This document shows, in pieces, positions 42,702 through 54,580 of a DNA stretch of 64,000 nucleotides; position 1 is the stretch's first letter, and the number at the start of each line of letters is the position of its first letter. A program made the translations under genes and the position numbers. The stretch lies in NCBI GenBank assembly GCA_025267735.1, contig CM046295.1:19190938-19254937 (forward strand). The letters run 5' to 3'. This DNA comes from Mactra quadrangularis. Taxonomy: Eukaryota > Mollusca > Bivalvia > Venerida > Mactridae. The notes under the pieces are model-generated. The model saw only the letters and a program-made list of their open reading frames with translations, was not told where the DNA came from and searched no databases.

Positions 42702-42982
42702 ACCCGAGTCGATAGCGCAGTTGGGTAGCATGCCGGGATTTGGAATCTCCTGCCCGAGGGGGTGCAGGTTTCAAATCCCACCCGGGGAGGTTATACCCTT
42801 CCATGAAAATTTGACAATAATGTCGATTTTCCCCCATTGATTAGATAATATGGAGAAGTTTCCGGCCTTTTGGAAGGGTAGGTGAGTACTGGTTGTAGAC
42901 AATGGTCCAGGAAAGCTAGATTAGGTGCGCTGTATGCGGTAAATGACCTAAAATTGTGTTAACTCCAATAAATAAATAATTA
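42702..42982 (+). mobile_element. tRNA-derived SINE, family B, with target duplication
   Basis: Head GAGTCGATAGCGCAGTTGGG and GTGCAGGTTTCAAATCCC, then CCATGAAAATTTGACAATAA, core GGGTAGGTGAGTACTGGTTG. A 13-bp duplication TGTGAGTACAGCA flanks it (42689-42701 and 42983-42995). Confidence 0.88.
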
Positions 42983-43116
42983 TGTGAGTACAGCAGTACT
43001 GTAGTGAGTATTAATGTACTGGGATTATCAAACAAATGTAAAGTATTTAAATCAGTGGGGTTAATGTATGCACCACTGAAATTTGAATAAAGTTAAACTG
43101 TATCAGTCCATGAAAA

Positions 43117-43344
43117 GCAGTGGCGTAGTGGTTACTTTGAATCCAGAGATCACGGTTTGAGCCCGGTCGCGGTAGGTCATACCCTATACATGACTTGTTG
43201 GCCTAAGTAGGGTAAGTTAGTACTGGTGATAGAAAAGTGTCCAGGAAACCTATAGTAGGAAGAGCTGGCCGTCGTGTGTATAACCTTAATATGAGGTGAA
43301 TACGATGTTAAAAACCAATTTAAAAAAACAACAAAAAAAACCCT
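43117..43344 (+). mobile_element. SINE family C, 5'-truncated, with target duplication
   Basis: Starts within the A box (GCAGTGGCGTAGTGGTTAC) and lacks the first bases of the head. The body GTAAGTTAGTACTGGTGATA and the tail are intact. A 10-bp duplication TCCATGAAAA occurs at 43107-43116 and 43345-43354, so truncation happened at insertion. Confidence 0.85.
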
Positions 43345-43354
43345 TCCATGAAAA

Positions 43355-43884
43355 TTGAACATTTATTATTGATATTTCTTTGTATAGGCCCTATATATGT
43401 AAACAATGAAGATATCTTCTCCCTTTAGTAAAAGGAGAAGTTATTTTTTACTGTTTACAAATTGTTTACATTTTTATATGGTCGATAATTCATTGAAAGG
43501 AAATCATTGGTTCCCAGACCTATGTCTGCATTGTATTGTATATTTCATCTTAAAAACTGCATGGTTGAGTTTCTCACAGTTTCTCTGACATTAAAGCAAC
43601 TTTCTCGAAACTTAAAAGTTTAAGTGAGTGTTTAAAATCTGCAATTTCAAAATGTTAAAAATACCATATTTTTTATGAAAAGCACCACAACTTGAAAATG
43701 AAGTGTGCGGTGACATTAGATAAAAGCATGACTTCAAATAGAGCATTAATTTATGGGATTTTCCATTGTGGTACAAAGGTTTTTACACATTATTGCTGAA
43801 AAGCACAAAACACTGATTAAAACCTAATGTTGTTTGTACACATTAATTCTCATTGTAATGGTGAAAGTGTATTTATACCACAGG
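43355..43884. other. No recognisable feature
   Basis: AT-rich. A 60-codon frame at 43406 is not supported. Confidence 0.5.
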
Positions 43885-43887
43885 CAA

Positions 43888-44110
43888 GGCCACAACAAGT
43901 TGATAATATGTTCTACGGATTTTTCTAGAAAAAAATGGGGCGAGTGAGCGAAGAAAATTAAAAAAAAAAATCTTAATTCAGTTGCTTGATATAGCGGTTT
44001 GACCAAATTTTTATGAGCGAGCATGGAAATAAAAATATTTTTTTTGTAAAAAAACGTCAAAATTAAGGTGCGAGCGAATCCATAGAACATATGATCAATT
44101 TTTTGTGGCC
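43888..44110. mobile_element. P2 Harbinger-like MITE
   Basis: GGCCACAACAAGTTGATAAT is mirrored by ATGATCAATTTTTTGTGGCC. It is flanked by CAA on both sides (43885-43887 and 44111-44113) and is inverse to the copy at 17301. An 88-codon minus frame crossing it is spurious. Confidence 0.72.
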
Positions 44111-44113
44111 CAA

Positions 44114-44814
44114 TACTCCAAAATATTTGAATTCCAGATATAGTCTAACTCTTATAAATAAAAAGCATTACAACATAAACTTAAAGCAAAATCTCTGAAC
44201 AAGTACCTTTAAACTGTGTATATTGACTAAGATTTGCTGGAACCAGACAGAAAACCCTAGGGCTCTATGAATTATATATTTTCTGGATTTCAATGAATAG
44301 AATATGGTGCTATGACAAGATTATGTAAGAATTTCACCTGGGGTCTCAGACGCTATGCCATTACTATCATTTAATTAGGAGTGCCGAATAATCATTGTTG
44401 ATATTGAACGTGCCACTGTTAATGCCTCGGCTTTGCGTCTCCGTCTCCACTGTCTTAACGGGAAAAGTGTGAAAAGCCTGTGCTGGGATTTCTAGGTGGG
44501 TGGCAATGTTTTTTGTTTAATGTCATACCATGATGTCTTCACATCAAAAGACATAATAGATTTTTTTTTCTCTGATGGTGTTTTGGTGATTTAATGAAAT
44601 GATAATCAGGGCATTTTCGTTGTAATATGAGGAACCAAAAAAGGTACCATTCCAAATGAAAAATTATTTCCCAGTTCCAATGTATTGCAAAATTGAAATA
44701 GAATTCGTAAAACTCGATTTAAAATTTGCGATTGACAGATATTGACAGATTTGCTCTCCAGCTGGATTGTGATTCTTAACTGATCACAGATATTATAAGT
44801 ATTATTCACCTCTT
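44114..44814. other. No recognisable feature
   Basis: AT-rich; nothing identified. Confidence 0.5.
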
Positions 44815-45060
44815 CTGTCCCCTAGCTCCCGCACTCCTATCAGTTCCCATCATCCATTCAGCTGCCTAGTAGCCACCATTCCCAAACCTCTTCAGCCCAA
44901 ACCCCTTCAGCCATAGCCCCCTCATTAATTTCTATCAACATTTCCTCAGTCCCATCACCTGAGAACCCCTGGCCCCCTTCACCCCCTTTAATCAGTCTCC
45001 TTCAGTGTCCTTATAACCCCCTCCATCCCATGCGTCCCCCCATCTCAACTTTTTCAGATA
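44815..45060 (+). other. C-rich, G-poor tract
   Basis: About 245 bp of the + strand is dominated by C/T/A (CCCAAACCCCTTCAGCCATA and similar), unlike its AT-rich surroundings. CCCTTCAGCC-type words recur. No open frame of note. Confidence 0.6.
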
Positions 45061-45775
45061 AAAACAAAACATTTGTAACGATCAAATAGTCATTACTGTG
45101 TTTATATAAAAAAGTTATTTATACTTCTCTTGTACGTTTTATCTTTTTAATCAAAAACCGACCATAAATCTAATACTTGTTATTGATTGGTCGATTTTTT
45201 ACGTAATTTAAGGAACATAATCATGTGTCACCAGACCAACAGAAGTATCGTGTTGTAAATTTTATCTAAATTTGGTATTAACAATCTGATGTAGACATAA
45301 TGCTATAGTGTGCAGCTGTTGGATTAACTTTCATTGGTTTCTCATTCAAGGGTATCGAAAACATACCGTAAATTCTGTAATAAACGTCCCTCTCATTATA
45401 ATGTTAAAAAAATAACAAATGACTTGCAGTCATGGCACTAGCAAGAAGCCTTGGACTAGTAAAAATTTGATTTGGGCTTGTTTAAATTGTTTCTTTCATT
45501 TATTGGTGCTTGTTAATAAATACCCCCAACCCCTTATAATTTTCAAAAAAGGAACAAAAAACTTGCAGTCATTGCCATAACCAATTGGCTTGAAGCCTTG
45601 GATTAGTAAAAATTGATTTTTACTTGTAAAACTTACTTCCTTCCAGTTGGGCTAGATGATAGTTGGGCTAGCTGATAATTTTGCCCTTTATTTTATAACA
45701 TAATAATTTTGGCTAGTAACATAAAAAATCTAAGGCAATGACTGAACTAGCCTTAACGATTTCAATTTTAACATA
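45061..45775. other. Weak hairpin; otherwise nothing
   Basis: AAAAACCGACCATAAAT and TTATTGATTGGTCGATTTTT at about 45154-45200 are imperfectly inverted. GACTTGCAGTCAT recurs at 45421 and 45558 in a loose ~140-bp direct repeat. Confidence 0.4.
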
Positions 45776-45880
45776 GAGTACTGGTTATTGACCAGGGTCT
45801 AGGAAAGCTATGTTAGGTGTTCTGGAAGCCGTTATATGACCTATACAATGTGTTGCTAGGGTTTTAAACCCAACAAAAGA
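45776..45880 (+). mobile_element. Chimeric SINE fragment (B-type core, A-type tail)
   Basis: GAGTACTGGTTATTGACCAG and GGTCTAGGAAAGCTATGTTA are family B core; TATATGACCTATACAATGTG, TTGCTAGGG and AAACCCAACAAAAG are the family A 3' end. No head is present. Confidence 0.65.
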
Positions 45881-46141
45881 AATAAATAAGTTCACTTATA
45901 AACACCCCCTTCCCTTTGTAAAATGTCTCTCCCTGGGGGGTGGAGGGGGGGGGTAATGGATAGTTTATGGTATTTGTTTTAATTCTAGGTTTGTTTGTTT
46001 TGTATTTTAGGCTTTTGTTCTGATGATATTGTTTTAATGGTAGATTAATTAGTTTGTTTTGTAGCGATCAGTTAATGATCAAAATAAATATGATATTTGT
46101 GAATTTTTTGGTACAAATTGGGGTCCAATATTCTGCCGTTT

Positions 46142-46400
46142 TTATACCCCCGCTTCGAAGAAGAGGGGGTATACTGTTTTACCCTTGTCCGTGCGTCCGT
46201 CCGTTACAAAATTTCCGTTGCAGTTTTCTCAGCAACTATATCATGCAGCAGCCTAATACTTTGCATATTGCTTCATCCCATAGTCCCATGTGGTGTAAAG
46301 CGATTTCATGCTCCTTGCTCATCTACTTCCTGTTTGTCGCATATTTTTAGATTTTTGCGGGGGTATCACTAGTGAGCATTAGCTCACAGATTTACTTGTT
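46142..46400 (+). mobile_element. Helentron-like short element, family H2
   Basis: 5' hairpin TATACCCCCGCTTCG and AAGAAGAGGGGGTATA, then GTCCGTGCGTCCGTCCG. The 3' end has GCGGGGGTAT (inverse of the 5' ATACCCCCGC), the perfect hairpin GTGAGCATTAGCTCAC and CTTGTT. 259 bp, non-autonomous. The overlapping 84- and 98-codon frames are not genes. Confidence 0.7.
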
Positions 46401-46543
46401 TAGATAAAAAACTGATGAAAATTCTACTATAGATACAGAAATTTCACTATGGCAAGTTTTTCTTTGTCACTGTCTGCTTCCTGTTTGTAGGAAGATCAGA
46501 ATGTTTTGTGTGTACTTTTTATGGCCGTAAGGCTACAACTAGT

Positions 46544-46790
46544 TGAATTTCCAAAATGTACCTGTCGATTAGTGTTTTTCTTTACTGTAATTCATTTTTA
46601 AATAGCATGAAGCATTTTTTCTCAGTGCTTAACATATATTTAATGGTTATGTAGTTTTTATTATTAATATGTTGCATTATTCTGCAAAATGTGTATAATG
46701 TGGTTGTGGTTCAAAAGTTTGGATCCCCCCCCCTAGAAAAAGTTTGGACCCCCCCCCCCCTAGAAAAAAATCCTGGATTCACCCCTGGAT
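46544..46790. mobile_element. C-run/GGATCC MITE, left-truncated
   Basis: Matches 27062-27303 from GAATTTCCAAAATGTACCTG to ACCCCTGGAT, including two TAGAAAAAGTTTGGA-type units with C8-C12 runs. Confidence 0.65.
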
Positions 46791-47535
46791 ATGACTACAA
46801 AAAGGGGTTGAAAAGCTGTTGCTATGTATAGTAAATTTCTGTGAATTTAGTTTCGTTAATAAAAAATCTCTTATGATTTTTATATCTTGGCCTATTGTAA
46901 GCTGGCAAGATGATGTTATGAAATGAATTAACATGTTACATTTCAAAATCTAAATGATAAATTTATAGACATGAGCTGCATATTAACAAAAATCTAACAT
47001 GATTTAACAATACAATATAGAAGGATTTATGACTATAATCGGTCGTAAGATGCTTGATAATATGGGCCCATAGCACTAAAAAAATAATATAATTTTGTTG
47101 AAAATGGATCATTAATCCCTAAATTAAATGAATTCGTTCTTTTCTTAATACCTTAAGTTGTTTTTAGTTTTCGATTTTAATGATGTGTGCAATTTGATGG
47201 GCAAAGCAATGGGTTTTTATGTTATGCTTTTTCGGTTTTTATTGCTGAAGAAAATTAGTAAAATCCTTAATTATATTTTATATAATTAAGTAATACTGAA
47301 ATAATTAAAAATAGTTTAGTTTAAATGTAATTGTAAGGTTTAAAAAATAATAATTACATAATTTATTATCATTCTGTTCCATCAGTAATTACATTTACAT
47401 TTTAGTAAATGTGTGATTTGTTTTTGTTTTTTTTTTACAAAAATTTGAGAAATTAAAAACATTTCTTTTGATACATGTACATTTATAACAGTTTTTTTAT
47501 TATTTTTTAAACTGGGTTTACTGCATCGTATCAAC
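46791..47535. other. No recognisable feature
   Basis: Very AT-rich. TTAATTATATTTTATATAAT-like stretches are present; nothing identified. Confidence 0.5.
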
Positions 47536-47792
47536 ACAATTAAGGTTTTTTTACTGAGCTGGCACACCTAACCTAATTTTCCTAGACCCTTGTCTATAAC
47601 TAGTACTCACCTATTCTTCCACAAGGCCGGTAACTTCTCAATATTCCCTATTAATGGAGGAAAATTGACATAATTGTCAAATTTTCACGGAAGGGTATAA
47701 CTGCCCCTGATGGGATTCAAACCCAAATGTTGTACCCCTTTAAAGACGCTAGATTTGAAATATCAGTACACTAGCTACTGCGCTACCGGCCC
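47536..47792 (-). mobile_element. SINE family B, reverse copy
   Basis: On the minus strand: head GGCCGGTAGCGCAGTAGCTA and GGGTTTGAATCCCATCAGGG, then the AAAATTTGACAATT segment, core GGTGAGTACTAGTTATAGAC and GGTCTAGGAAAATTAGGTTAG. It abuts a second reverse B copy. Confidence 0.78.
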
Positions 47793-48203
47793 TTCTTTTC
47801 ACAAAGCCAGCAACTACTCCATATACCTTTTTAACGGAGGAAATTTGACAAAATTTTCATGGAAGTGTAAAACTGCCCCTGATGAGAATCAAACCTATAC
47901 CCACCGCAGCCGTGGCGTAGTGGTTAACATATCTGACTTAAAATCCGGAGATCATGGGTTCGAGCCCAGTCGCGGTAGGTCATACCCTATACATGAGTTG
48001 TCGGCCTCGTGGTAGGGTAAGTTAGTACTGGTGATAGAAAAGTGTCCAGGAAACCTATAGTAGGAAGAGCTGGCCGTCATATATATAACCGAAATATGTG
48101 TTAAATATGATGTTAAAAAAAAGGGAAAAAAAGAACCCCATACCCCTATGAGGACACTTCTTGGTTTGAAAAAAGCACCCTACCAACTGTACTACTGACT
48201 CAG
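47793..48203 (-). mobile_element. Second reverse SINE B, split by a SINE C
   Basis: Positions 47793-47903 carry the post-head segment (CATGAAAATTTTGTCAAATT on the minus strand). About 48136-48203 carries the rest of the head (GAGTCAGTAGTACAGTTGGT). The family C element lies between. Confidence 0.65.
47904..48133 (+). mobile_element. SINE family C nested in a SINE B
   Basis: Head CCGCAGCCGTGGCGTAGTGG and GGGTTCGAGCCCAGTCGCGG, body GTAAGTTAGTACTGGTGATA, A-rich tail. ATACCC is present on both sides (47897-47902 and 48140-48145), a probable short target duplication. A 101-codon frame runs through here without support. Confidence 0.8.
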
Positions 48204-48602
48204 GTTTTACAGTAAAAATGTTTTTAAAAGAATTTCAAGTGTTTTATTGACTCTCTACATGGTTTTCTGTCTCTTTGAATAATGTATTACAATGAAGAGA
48301 CAAATTCTAAATAAAAGAAAACTGATCGAAGCTGACTGGAGAATTCTTTTGTCGGAAAAATATGGATTTTGTCAATACCAGGGAACAGTGAGGGGAGAAA
48401 CCCCTGTTATTTCGTGGTTAGCGTTCTACTTCAAAGCTTTCCAATTTTGGGCAGTGGGTCCTGGATGAAGAATTTTTTACATTATATGGGGTCCCATTTT
48501 TAAGAAGTTTTTACAGTGTTAGAGGCCCTACTTTCAGAATTTTGTCAGGGTTTAGTGTCCTTTTTAAAGAGTTTTCCCAGGTTTCTGGTTCCTGTTAGAA
48601 TT
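48204..48602. other. No recognisable feature
   Basis: Leads into the minisatellite. Diverged forms of its unit (GGTTTCTGGTTCCTG, TTTTTACAGTGTTAGAGGCC) start at about 48470. Confidence 0.5.
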
Positions 48603-49358
48603 TTTTTTACAGTGTTTTGGGACCCATGTTTTAACAGTGTTTTGGGACCCAAGTTTTTACAGTTTTTTGGGACCCAAGTTTTTACAGTTTTTTGGGACCC
48701 AAGTTTTAACAGTGTTTTTGGACCCAAGTTTTTACAGTGTTTTGGGACCTAAGTTTTCACAGTGTTTTGGGACCCAAGTTTTTACTGTGTTTTGGGACCC
48801 AAGTTTTTACAGTGTTTTGGGACCCAAGTTTTTACAGTGTTTTGGGACCCAAGTTTATACAGTGTTTTGGGACCCAAGTTTTTACAGTGTTTTGGGACCC
48901 AAGTTTTTACAGTGTTTTGGGACCCAAGTTTTTACAGTGTTTTGGGACCCAAGTTTTCACAGTGTTTTGGGACCCAAGTTTTCAGTGTTTTGGGACCCAA
49001 GTTTTTACTGTGTTTTGGGACCCAAGTTTTCACAGTGTTTTGGGACCCAAGTTTTCAGTGTTTTGGGACCCAAGTTTTTACAGTGTTTTGGGACCCAAGT
49101 TTATACAGTGTTTTGGGACCCAAGTTTTTACAGTGTTTTGGGACCCAAGTTTTTACAGTGTTTTGGGACCCAAGTTTTTACAGTGTTTTGGGACCCAAGT
49201 TTTCACAGTGTTTTGGGACCCAAGTTTTCAGTGTTTTGGGACCCAAGTTTTTACTGTGTTTTGGGACCCAAGTTTTCACAGTGTTTTGGGACCCAAGTTT
49301 TCAGTGTTTTGGGACCCAAGTTTTTACAGTGTTTTGGGACTCAAGTTTTTACTGTTTT
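48603..49358 (+). repeat. 25-bp minisatellite (CAGTGTTTTGGGACCCAAGT)
   Basis: About 30 units of ACAGTGTTTTGGGACCCAAG plus TTTTT, with some units shortened by 2-4 bp. A higher-order period of ~246 bp is visible: AAGTTTATAC recurs at 48851 and 49097, followed by the same order of variants. Because 25 is not a multiple of 3 and the unit lacks stops, all three + frames stay open with the same 25-residue repeat (213-251 codons). These frames are artefacts. Confidence 0.92.
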
Positions 49359-50546
49359 ATTGGTCCTACTACAAGATTTTTTTACAGGATAAGGGGGTTC
49401 TAATCTTAGAACATTAACACTTACTAAAGGGGTCTTACTATAATATTCATGTACATGTATAAGGATTTTTCCAGGATTGGTGTTATATCAAAAAAATTGT
49501 GGAACTTGTGTCACAATCAAGCAAAAATAATTTGGCACACAGACAAAACAATGTCATCAAAGGAAAGTAGCACTATTTATTACTCATAAAACGCTTTAAA
49601 GATTTCACAATAATTTTAGAATATTAGATGTTATTATTTGTGGTTTGTAATGAACAGTTACCTGAGCAAAGGGTTTAATCATGCCTTGCATGACTCATTC
49701 AAATATTTGTGCAACATGGGAACCAGCTTGTGGGGTTCTGTGGGGAAGGGGAGCGGAGCCCCTTTTTATGATTTTATTTAAAATATTGAATTATTATAAG
49801 TAAACTTTGAAGTTTTTATTAAAAAAATGTATTTTTTTGGTACTTGAACATTTTCATAAATTTAAGGGTTATGACACGCCCCCCCCCTCTCTCTCATCTT
49901 TGAAAAAATGTTTGGCTCCGCCCCTGCCTGCTTTAGTATAATGAACTACTATTACTAATAATGATTTTAGTATTTCCCTTTCATGTCTGCGATGGTGAAC
50001 ATTACTGTGTTAAACAAAGGATAGTTCAACAAAATCAATACCTTGATAATGAGCCCCTTTTACCATATGGCAGACTCCCTTTAATGGACCCTATTTGTCA
50101 TTCTGTTGAGTTTTTGTGTTATTTCAACTTTGGTTATTGAAAGTTTCCTAGACTGTGACTAAGGACAATTGCTAAAATATTGTTTGTTTTGTCATATTCT
50201 CATTGACTGATTATATTTGCCTAAATCATAAGAAATTGTGGGTTCTTTGGTAAGAAATTTGCCTTTTTTGTCCTTTATTGTTTTTTGTGTCCAACTTGTA
50301 TAACTTAACAGGAACTCATTCTTACATTCAGGAATTTCTTATCTCATGTTTTTAAGATTAGGTGAAATAGACAAATAACTTTAGAAGTTAAATGCCTGCT
50401 TGCTCTAACAAAGTTTGGTTGGCCTAATTTAAAAATGGTTGTCCTGAACTCTGAGGGACGTTTCACCAACATTTTTAAATTTTATGATATTGGCCTAACA
50501 TAGTTTGAAAACTACAAGAGCTATACTTTAATTTCACTGAAAAGAT
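49359..50546. other. C-run and T-runs; no gene
   Basis: A C8 run lies at about 49879. The rest is AT-rich without recognisable elements. Confidence 0.5.
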
Positions 50547-50640
50547 TCCCTGACAGAACTCAATTCCCTGACGGGTTTTCTTTCTCTGACGAGGACTCAA
50601 TTCTGTGACGGGGACATAATTCTCGGATGGGGTCGTTATT
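50547..50640 (+). repeat. Short tandem repeat (CTGACGGG/AATTC type)
   Basis: Four imperfect units reading TCCCTGACAGAACTCAATTC, CCTGACGGG, TCTGACGAGGACTCAATTC and TGTGACGGGGACATAATTC. Repeated at 60067-60160. Confidence 0.6.
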
Positions 50641-50684
50641 GAAGTCCTAGGACTTCTTCACGTAGTTATAGATTAACAGTCTCC

Positions 50685-50915
50685 ACTAAACATTGCAGAA
50701 TGATGGACAAATCCTGTAAAAAAATAAAAGGGTCCATCAAGATCTGTAGGTTCACAGGACCAACCGTCCAACAAGAATTTAATCTCATTCACACTCATTT
50801 CAATTCATCAGAATATGTAAAATCACTAAAATGTCTTTGGTCCTGTAAGACTTGGTTTGGTTCTGTAAAACCTACTATTACTGTCCAGTAATTAGCTATT
50901 GAGTTTCGTGGTGAC
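50685..50915 (+). repeat. Dispersed repeat Z (duplicate)
   Basis: Duplicate of 41165-41395. Confidence 0.6.
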
Positions 50916-52221
50916 TGGATTTAATCAAAGCGCTTATCAGACACTGTAAGGCATGGGGTTTTGATGGAATATATGGCTTATACAACAAACAAATGGAAGC
51001 GATACAAGGGACCTTTACCTTACATAAGCTAGATTAGGTATATATGAACTTCTTGTTGACGCGTAATGCTGACTACATTAATTGCAGTACATAATAATCT
51101 CTTTGAATGAGCACGCACAGCTGAATGTAATCATCTGCGACAAATTTTAATGAGGATTTGTCACAGTCCACTACTACTAAAGATGACGAGACCCCATGTA
51201 AAAACTTGGTTGGGGTATACCTTAACCCCAGGTTAAATGAGTATAAACAAATGTGAGATTAAAAAGCTAAATACATGTAAAAAATACATGTATGTCTTAT
51301 TTTTCTACTGGTAAAAAATAGCATTGGTACATTTATTTTTTGACTGAATCAATTCTTATACATGCTGTGAGCCTTAGTGATCTTAAATCTCTTTTTGCAT
51401 CGAGTTTGTGTAATATTTATTTTAGTGTACAATTTTTCTTGAAGTATGATTACTTGTAGTTTATTTGTTTCTGTATAATTTTTGTTTGATTGAGTTTTTG
51501 AGTAAGAAAAGTTTTGTTTTTGTGGTGCAACAGTGATCGTTTTCCGAGCTGGATCTAAATTTTAGGATTTTTACTCTTGGAGTTGCCGGTCACCAGTTAC
51601 TGGAGTACGAATACTGGTTACAAGTAGTTAATTGGTTACAAATATTTTGTTTGACTGAGTAAGAATAAAATTTTATTTTTGTGGTGCGTCATTGAAAGTT
51701 TTCTTTCTGAGCTAGTCGTAAAGTATGGGATTTTTGCTCTGGTTAGCAGGAGTTTACTAAATTATTGGGTACATTTTTTGTTTGATTTAGTAATTTTTAT
51801 TTTTGTGGTCTATTGGTCAAAGTTTTCAGAGCTGGCTCTGAGGTTTGGGAATTTTTTTTGAAGATACGATGTGAAATTCAGGATTTGGAAAAAGTGGATT
51901 TTTTTTTGTCGTAGTGATGTGATTTAGGTATGGAATAGACATATTATTCGTTTTTGAACTTGTATAGTTTAGCTTGTCAGAAGAAATTACCCATAATTTG
52001 TGGGTTTAAGGTCATGTGAAACATTAGTTTTTATTTGTTGGAAAAATAGAAAATTAAGCTATTTTGGAAATAGTTTCCCAAGTTGATAAAATTGGTCTGT
52101 GTGACTGCTAGAATTAGGTGTTGTTATGAAGTTAATTTTGTGAATGAAATTTTTGTGTGAAAAATTTGTTAACTCACAATATTTTATCATTGAATCTATT
52201 TTTTCAATTGTGAGTACAGCA

Positions 52222-52502
52222 ACCCGAGTCGATAGCGCAGTTGGGTAGCATGCCGGGATTTGGAATCTCCTGCCCGAGGGGGTGCAGGTTTCAAATCCCA
52301 CCCGGGGAGGTTATACCCTTCCATGAAAATTTGACAATAATGTCGATTTTCCCCCATTGATTAGATAATATGGAGAAGTTTCCGGCCTTTTGGAAGGGTA
52401 GGTGAGTACTGGTTGTAGACAATGGTCCAGGAAAGCTAGATTAGGTGCGCTGTATGCGGTAAATGACCTAAAATTGTGTTAACTCCAATAAATAAATAAT
52501 TA
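52222..52502 (+). mobile_element. SINE family B (duplicate)
   Basis: Duplicate of 42702-42982 with its 13-bp target duplication. Confidence 0.88.
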
Positions 52503-52636
52503 TGTGAGTACAGCAGTACTGTAGTGAGTATTAATGTACTGGGATTATCAAACAAATGTAAAGTATTTAAATCAGTGGGGTTAATGTATGCACCACTGAA
52601 ATTTGAATAAAGTTAAACTGTATCAGTCCATGAAAA

Positions 52637-52864
52637 GCAGTGGCGTAGTGGTTACTTTGAATCCAGAGATCACGGTTTGAGCCCGGTCGCGGTAGGTCAT
52701 ACCCTATACATGACTTGTTGGCCTAAGTAGGGTAAGTTAGTACTGGTGATAGAAAAGTGTCCAGGAAACCTATAGTAGGAAGAGCTGGCCGTCGTGTGTA
52801 TAACCTTAATATGAGGTGAATACGATGTTAAAAACCAATTTAAAAAAACAACAAAAAAAACCCT
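52637..52864 (+). mobile_element. SINE family C (duplicate)
   Basis: Duplicate of 43117-43344. Confidence 0.85.
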
Positions 52865-53407
52865 TCCATGAAAATTGAACATTTATTATTGATATTTCTT
52901 TGTATAGGCCCTATATATGTAAACAATGAAGATATCTTCTCCCTTTAGTAAAAGGAGAAGTTATTTTTTACTGTTTACAAATTGTTTACATTTTTATATG
53001 GTCGATAATTCATTGAAAGGAAATCATTGGTTCCCAGACCTATGTCTGCATTGTATTGTATATTTCATCTTAAAAACTGCATGGTTGAGTTTCTCACAGT
53101 TTCTCTGACATTAAAGCAACTTTCTCGAAACTTAAAAGTTTAAGTGAGTGTTTAAAATCTGCAATTTCAAAATGTTAAAAATACCATATTTTTTATGAAA
53201 AGCACCACAACTTGAAAATGAAGTGTGCGGTGACATTAGATAAAAGCATGACTTCAAATAGAGCATTAATTTATGGGATTTTCCATTGTGGTACAAAGGT
53301 TTTTACACATTATTGCTGAAAAGCACAAAACACTGATTAAAACCTAATGTTGTTTGTACACATTAATTCTCATTGTAATGGTGAAAGTGTATTTATACCA
53401 CAGGCAA

Positions 53408-53630
53408 GGCCACAACAAGTTGATAATATGTTCTACGGATTTTTCTAGAAAAAAATGGGGCGAGTGAGCGAAGAAAATTAAAAAAAAAAATCTTAATTCA
53501 GTTGCTTGATATAGCGGTTTGACCAAATTTTTATGAGCGAGCATGGAAATAAAAATATTTTTTTTGTAAAAAAACGTCAAAATTAAGGTGCGAGCGAATC
53601 CATAGAACATATGATCAATTTTTTGTGGCC
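53408..53630. mobile_element. P2 Harbinger-like MITE (duplicate)
   Basis: Duplicate of 43888-44110. Confidence 0.72.
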
Positions 53631-54334
53631 CAATACTCCAAAATATTTGAATTCCAGATATAGTCTAACTCTTATAAATAAAAAGCATTACAACATAAAC
53701 TTAAAGCAAAATCTCTGAACAAGTACCTTTAAACTGTGTATATTGACTAAGATTTGCTGGAACCAGACAGAAAACCCTAGGGCTCTATGAATTATATATT
53801 TTCTGGATTTCAATGAATAGAATATGGTGCTATGACAAGATTATGTAAGAATTTCACCTGGGGTCTCAGACGCTATGCCATTACTATCATTTAATTAGGA
53901 GTGCCGAATAATCATTGTTGATATTGAACGTGCCACTGTTAATGCCTCGGCTTTGCGTCTCCGTCTCCACTGTCTTAACGGGAAAAGTGTGAAAAGCCTG
54001 TGCTGGGATTTCTAGGTGGGTGGCAATGTTTTTTGTTTAATGTCATACCATGATGTCTTCACATCAAAAGACATAATAGATTTTTTTTTCTCTGATGGTG
54101 TTTTGGTGATTTAATGAAATGATAATCAGGGCATTTTCGTTGTAATATGAGGAACCAAAAAAGGTACCATTCCAAATGAAAAATTATTTCCCAGTTCCAA
54201 TGTATTGCAAAATTGAAATAGAATTCGTAAAACTCGATTTAAAATTTGCGATTGACAGATATTGACAGATTTGCTCTCCAGCTGGATTGTGATTCTTAAC
54301 TGATCACAGATATTATAAGTATTATTCACCTCTT

Positions 54335-54580
54335 CTGTCCCCTAGCTCCCGCACTCCTATCAGTTCCCATCATCCATTCAGCTGCCTAGTAGCCACCATT
54401 CCCAAACCTCTTCAGCCCAAACCCCTTCAGCCATAGCCCCCTCATTAATTTCTATCAACATTTCCTCAGTCCCATCACCTGAGAACCCCTGGCCCCCTTC
54501 ACCCCCTTTAATCAGTCTCCTTCAGTGTCCTTATAACCCCCTCCATCCCATGCGTCCCCCCATCTCAACTTTTTCAGATA
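54335..54580 (+). other. C-rich tract (duplicate)
   Basis: Duplicate of 44815-45060. Confidence 0.6.

Larger units (their letters stand above)
41143..50662. repeat. 9,520-bp tandem duplication, first copy
   Basis: Begins TAGTTATAGATTAACAGTCT and ends ATTGAAGTCCTAGGACTTCT plus TCACG. The register to the second copy is a constant +9,520 throughout, through C-, G- and T-homopolymers and a 750-bp minisatellite, and I saw no difference in the lines compared. Only one base (T) is shared across the breakpoints. It holds repeat Z, SINEs B and C, a P2 MITE, an H2 element, a C-run MITE and a 25-bp minisatellite, but no recognised gene. Confidence 0.95.

Noticed and set aside
46054..46372. Two overlapping frames of 84 and 98 codons
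   Set aside because: They run through the H2 Helentron-like element and its hairpins, and similar 5' sequence recurs at 63953. Not a gene.
48637..49417. Overlapping open frames of 213-251 codons
   Set aside because: All are translations of the 25-bp minisatellite in different frames. No splice context and no domain. The same applies to the duplicates at 58157-58937.
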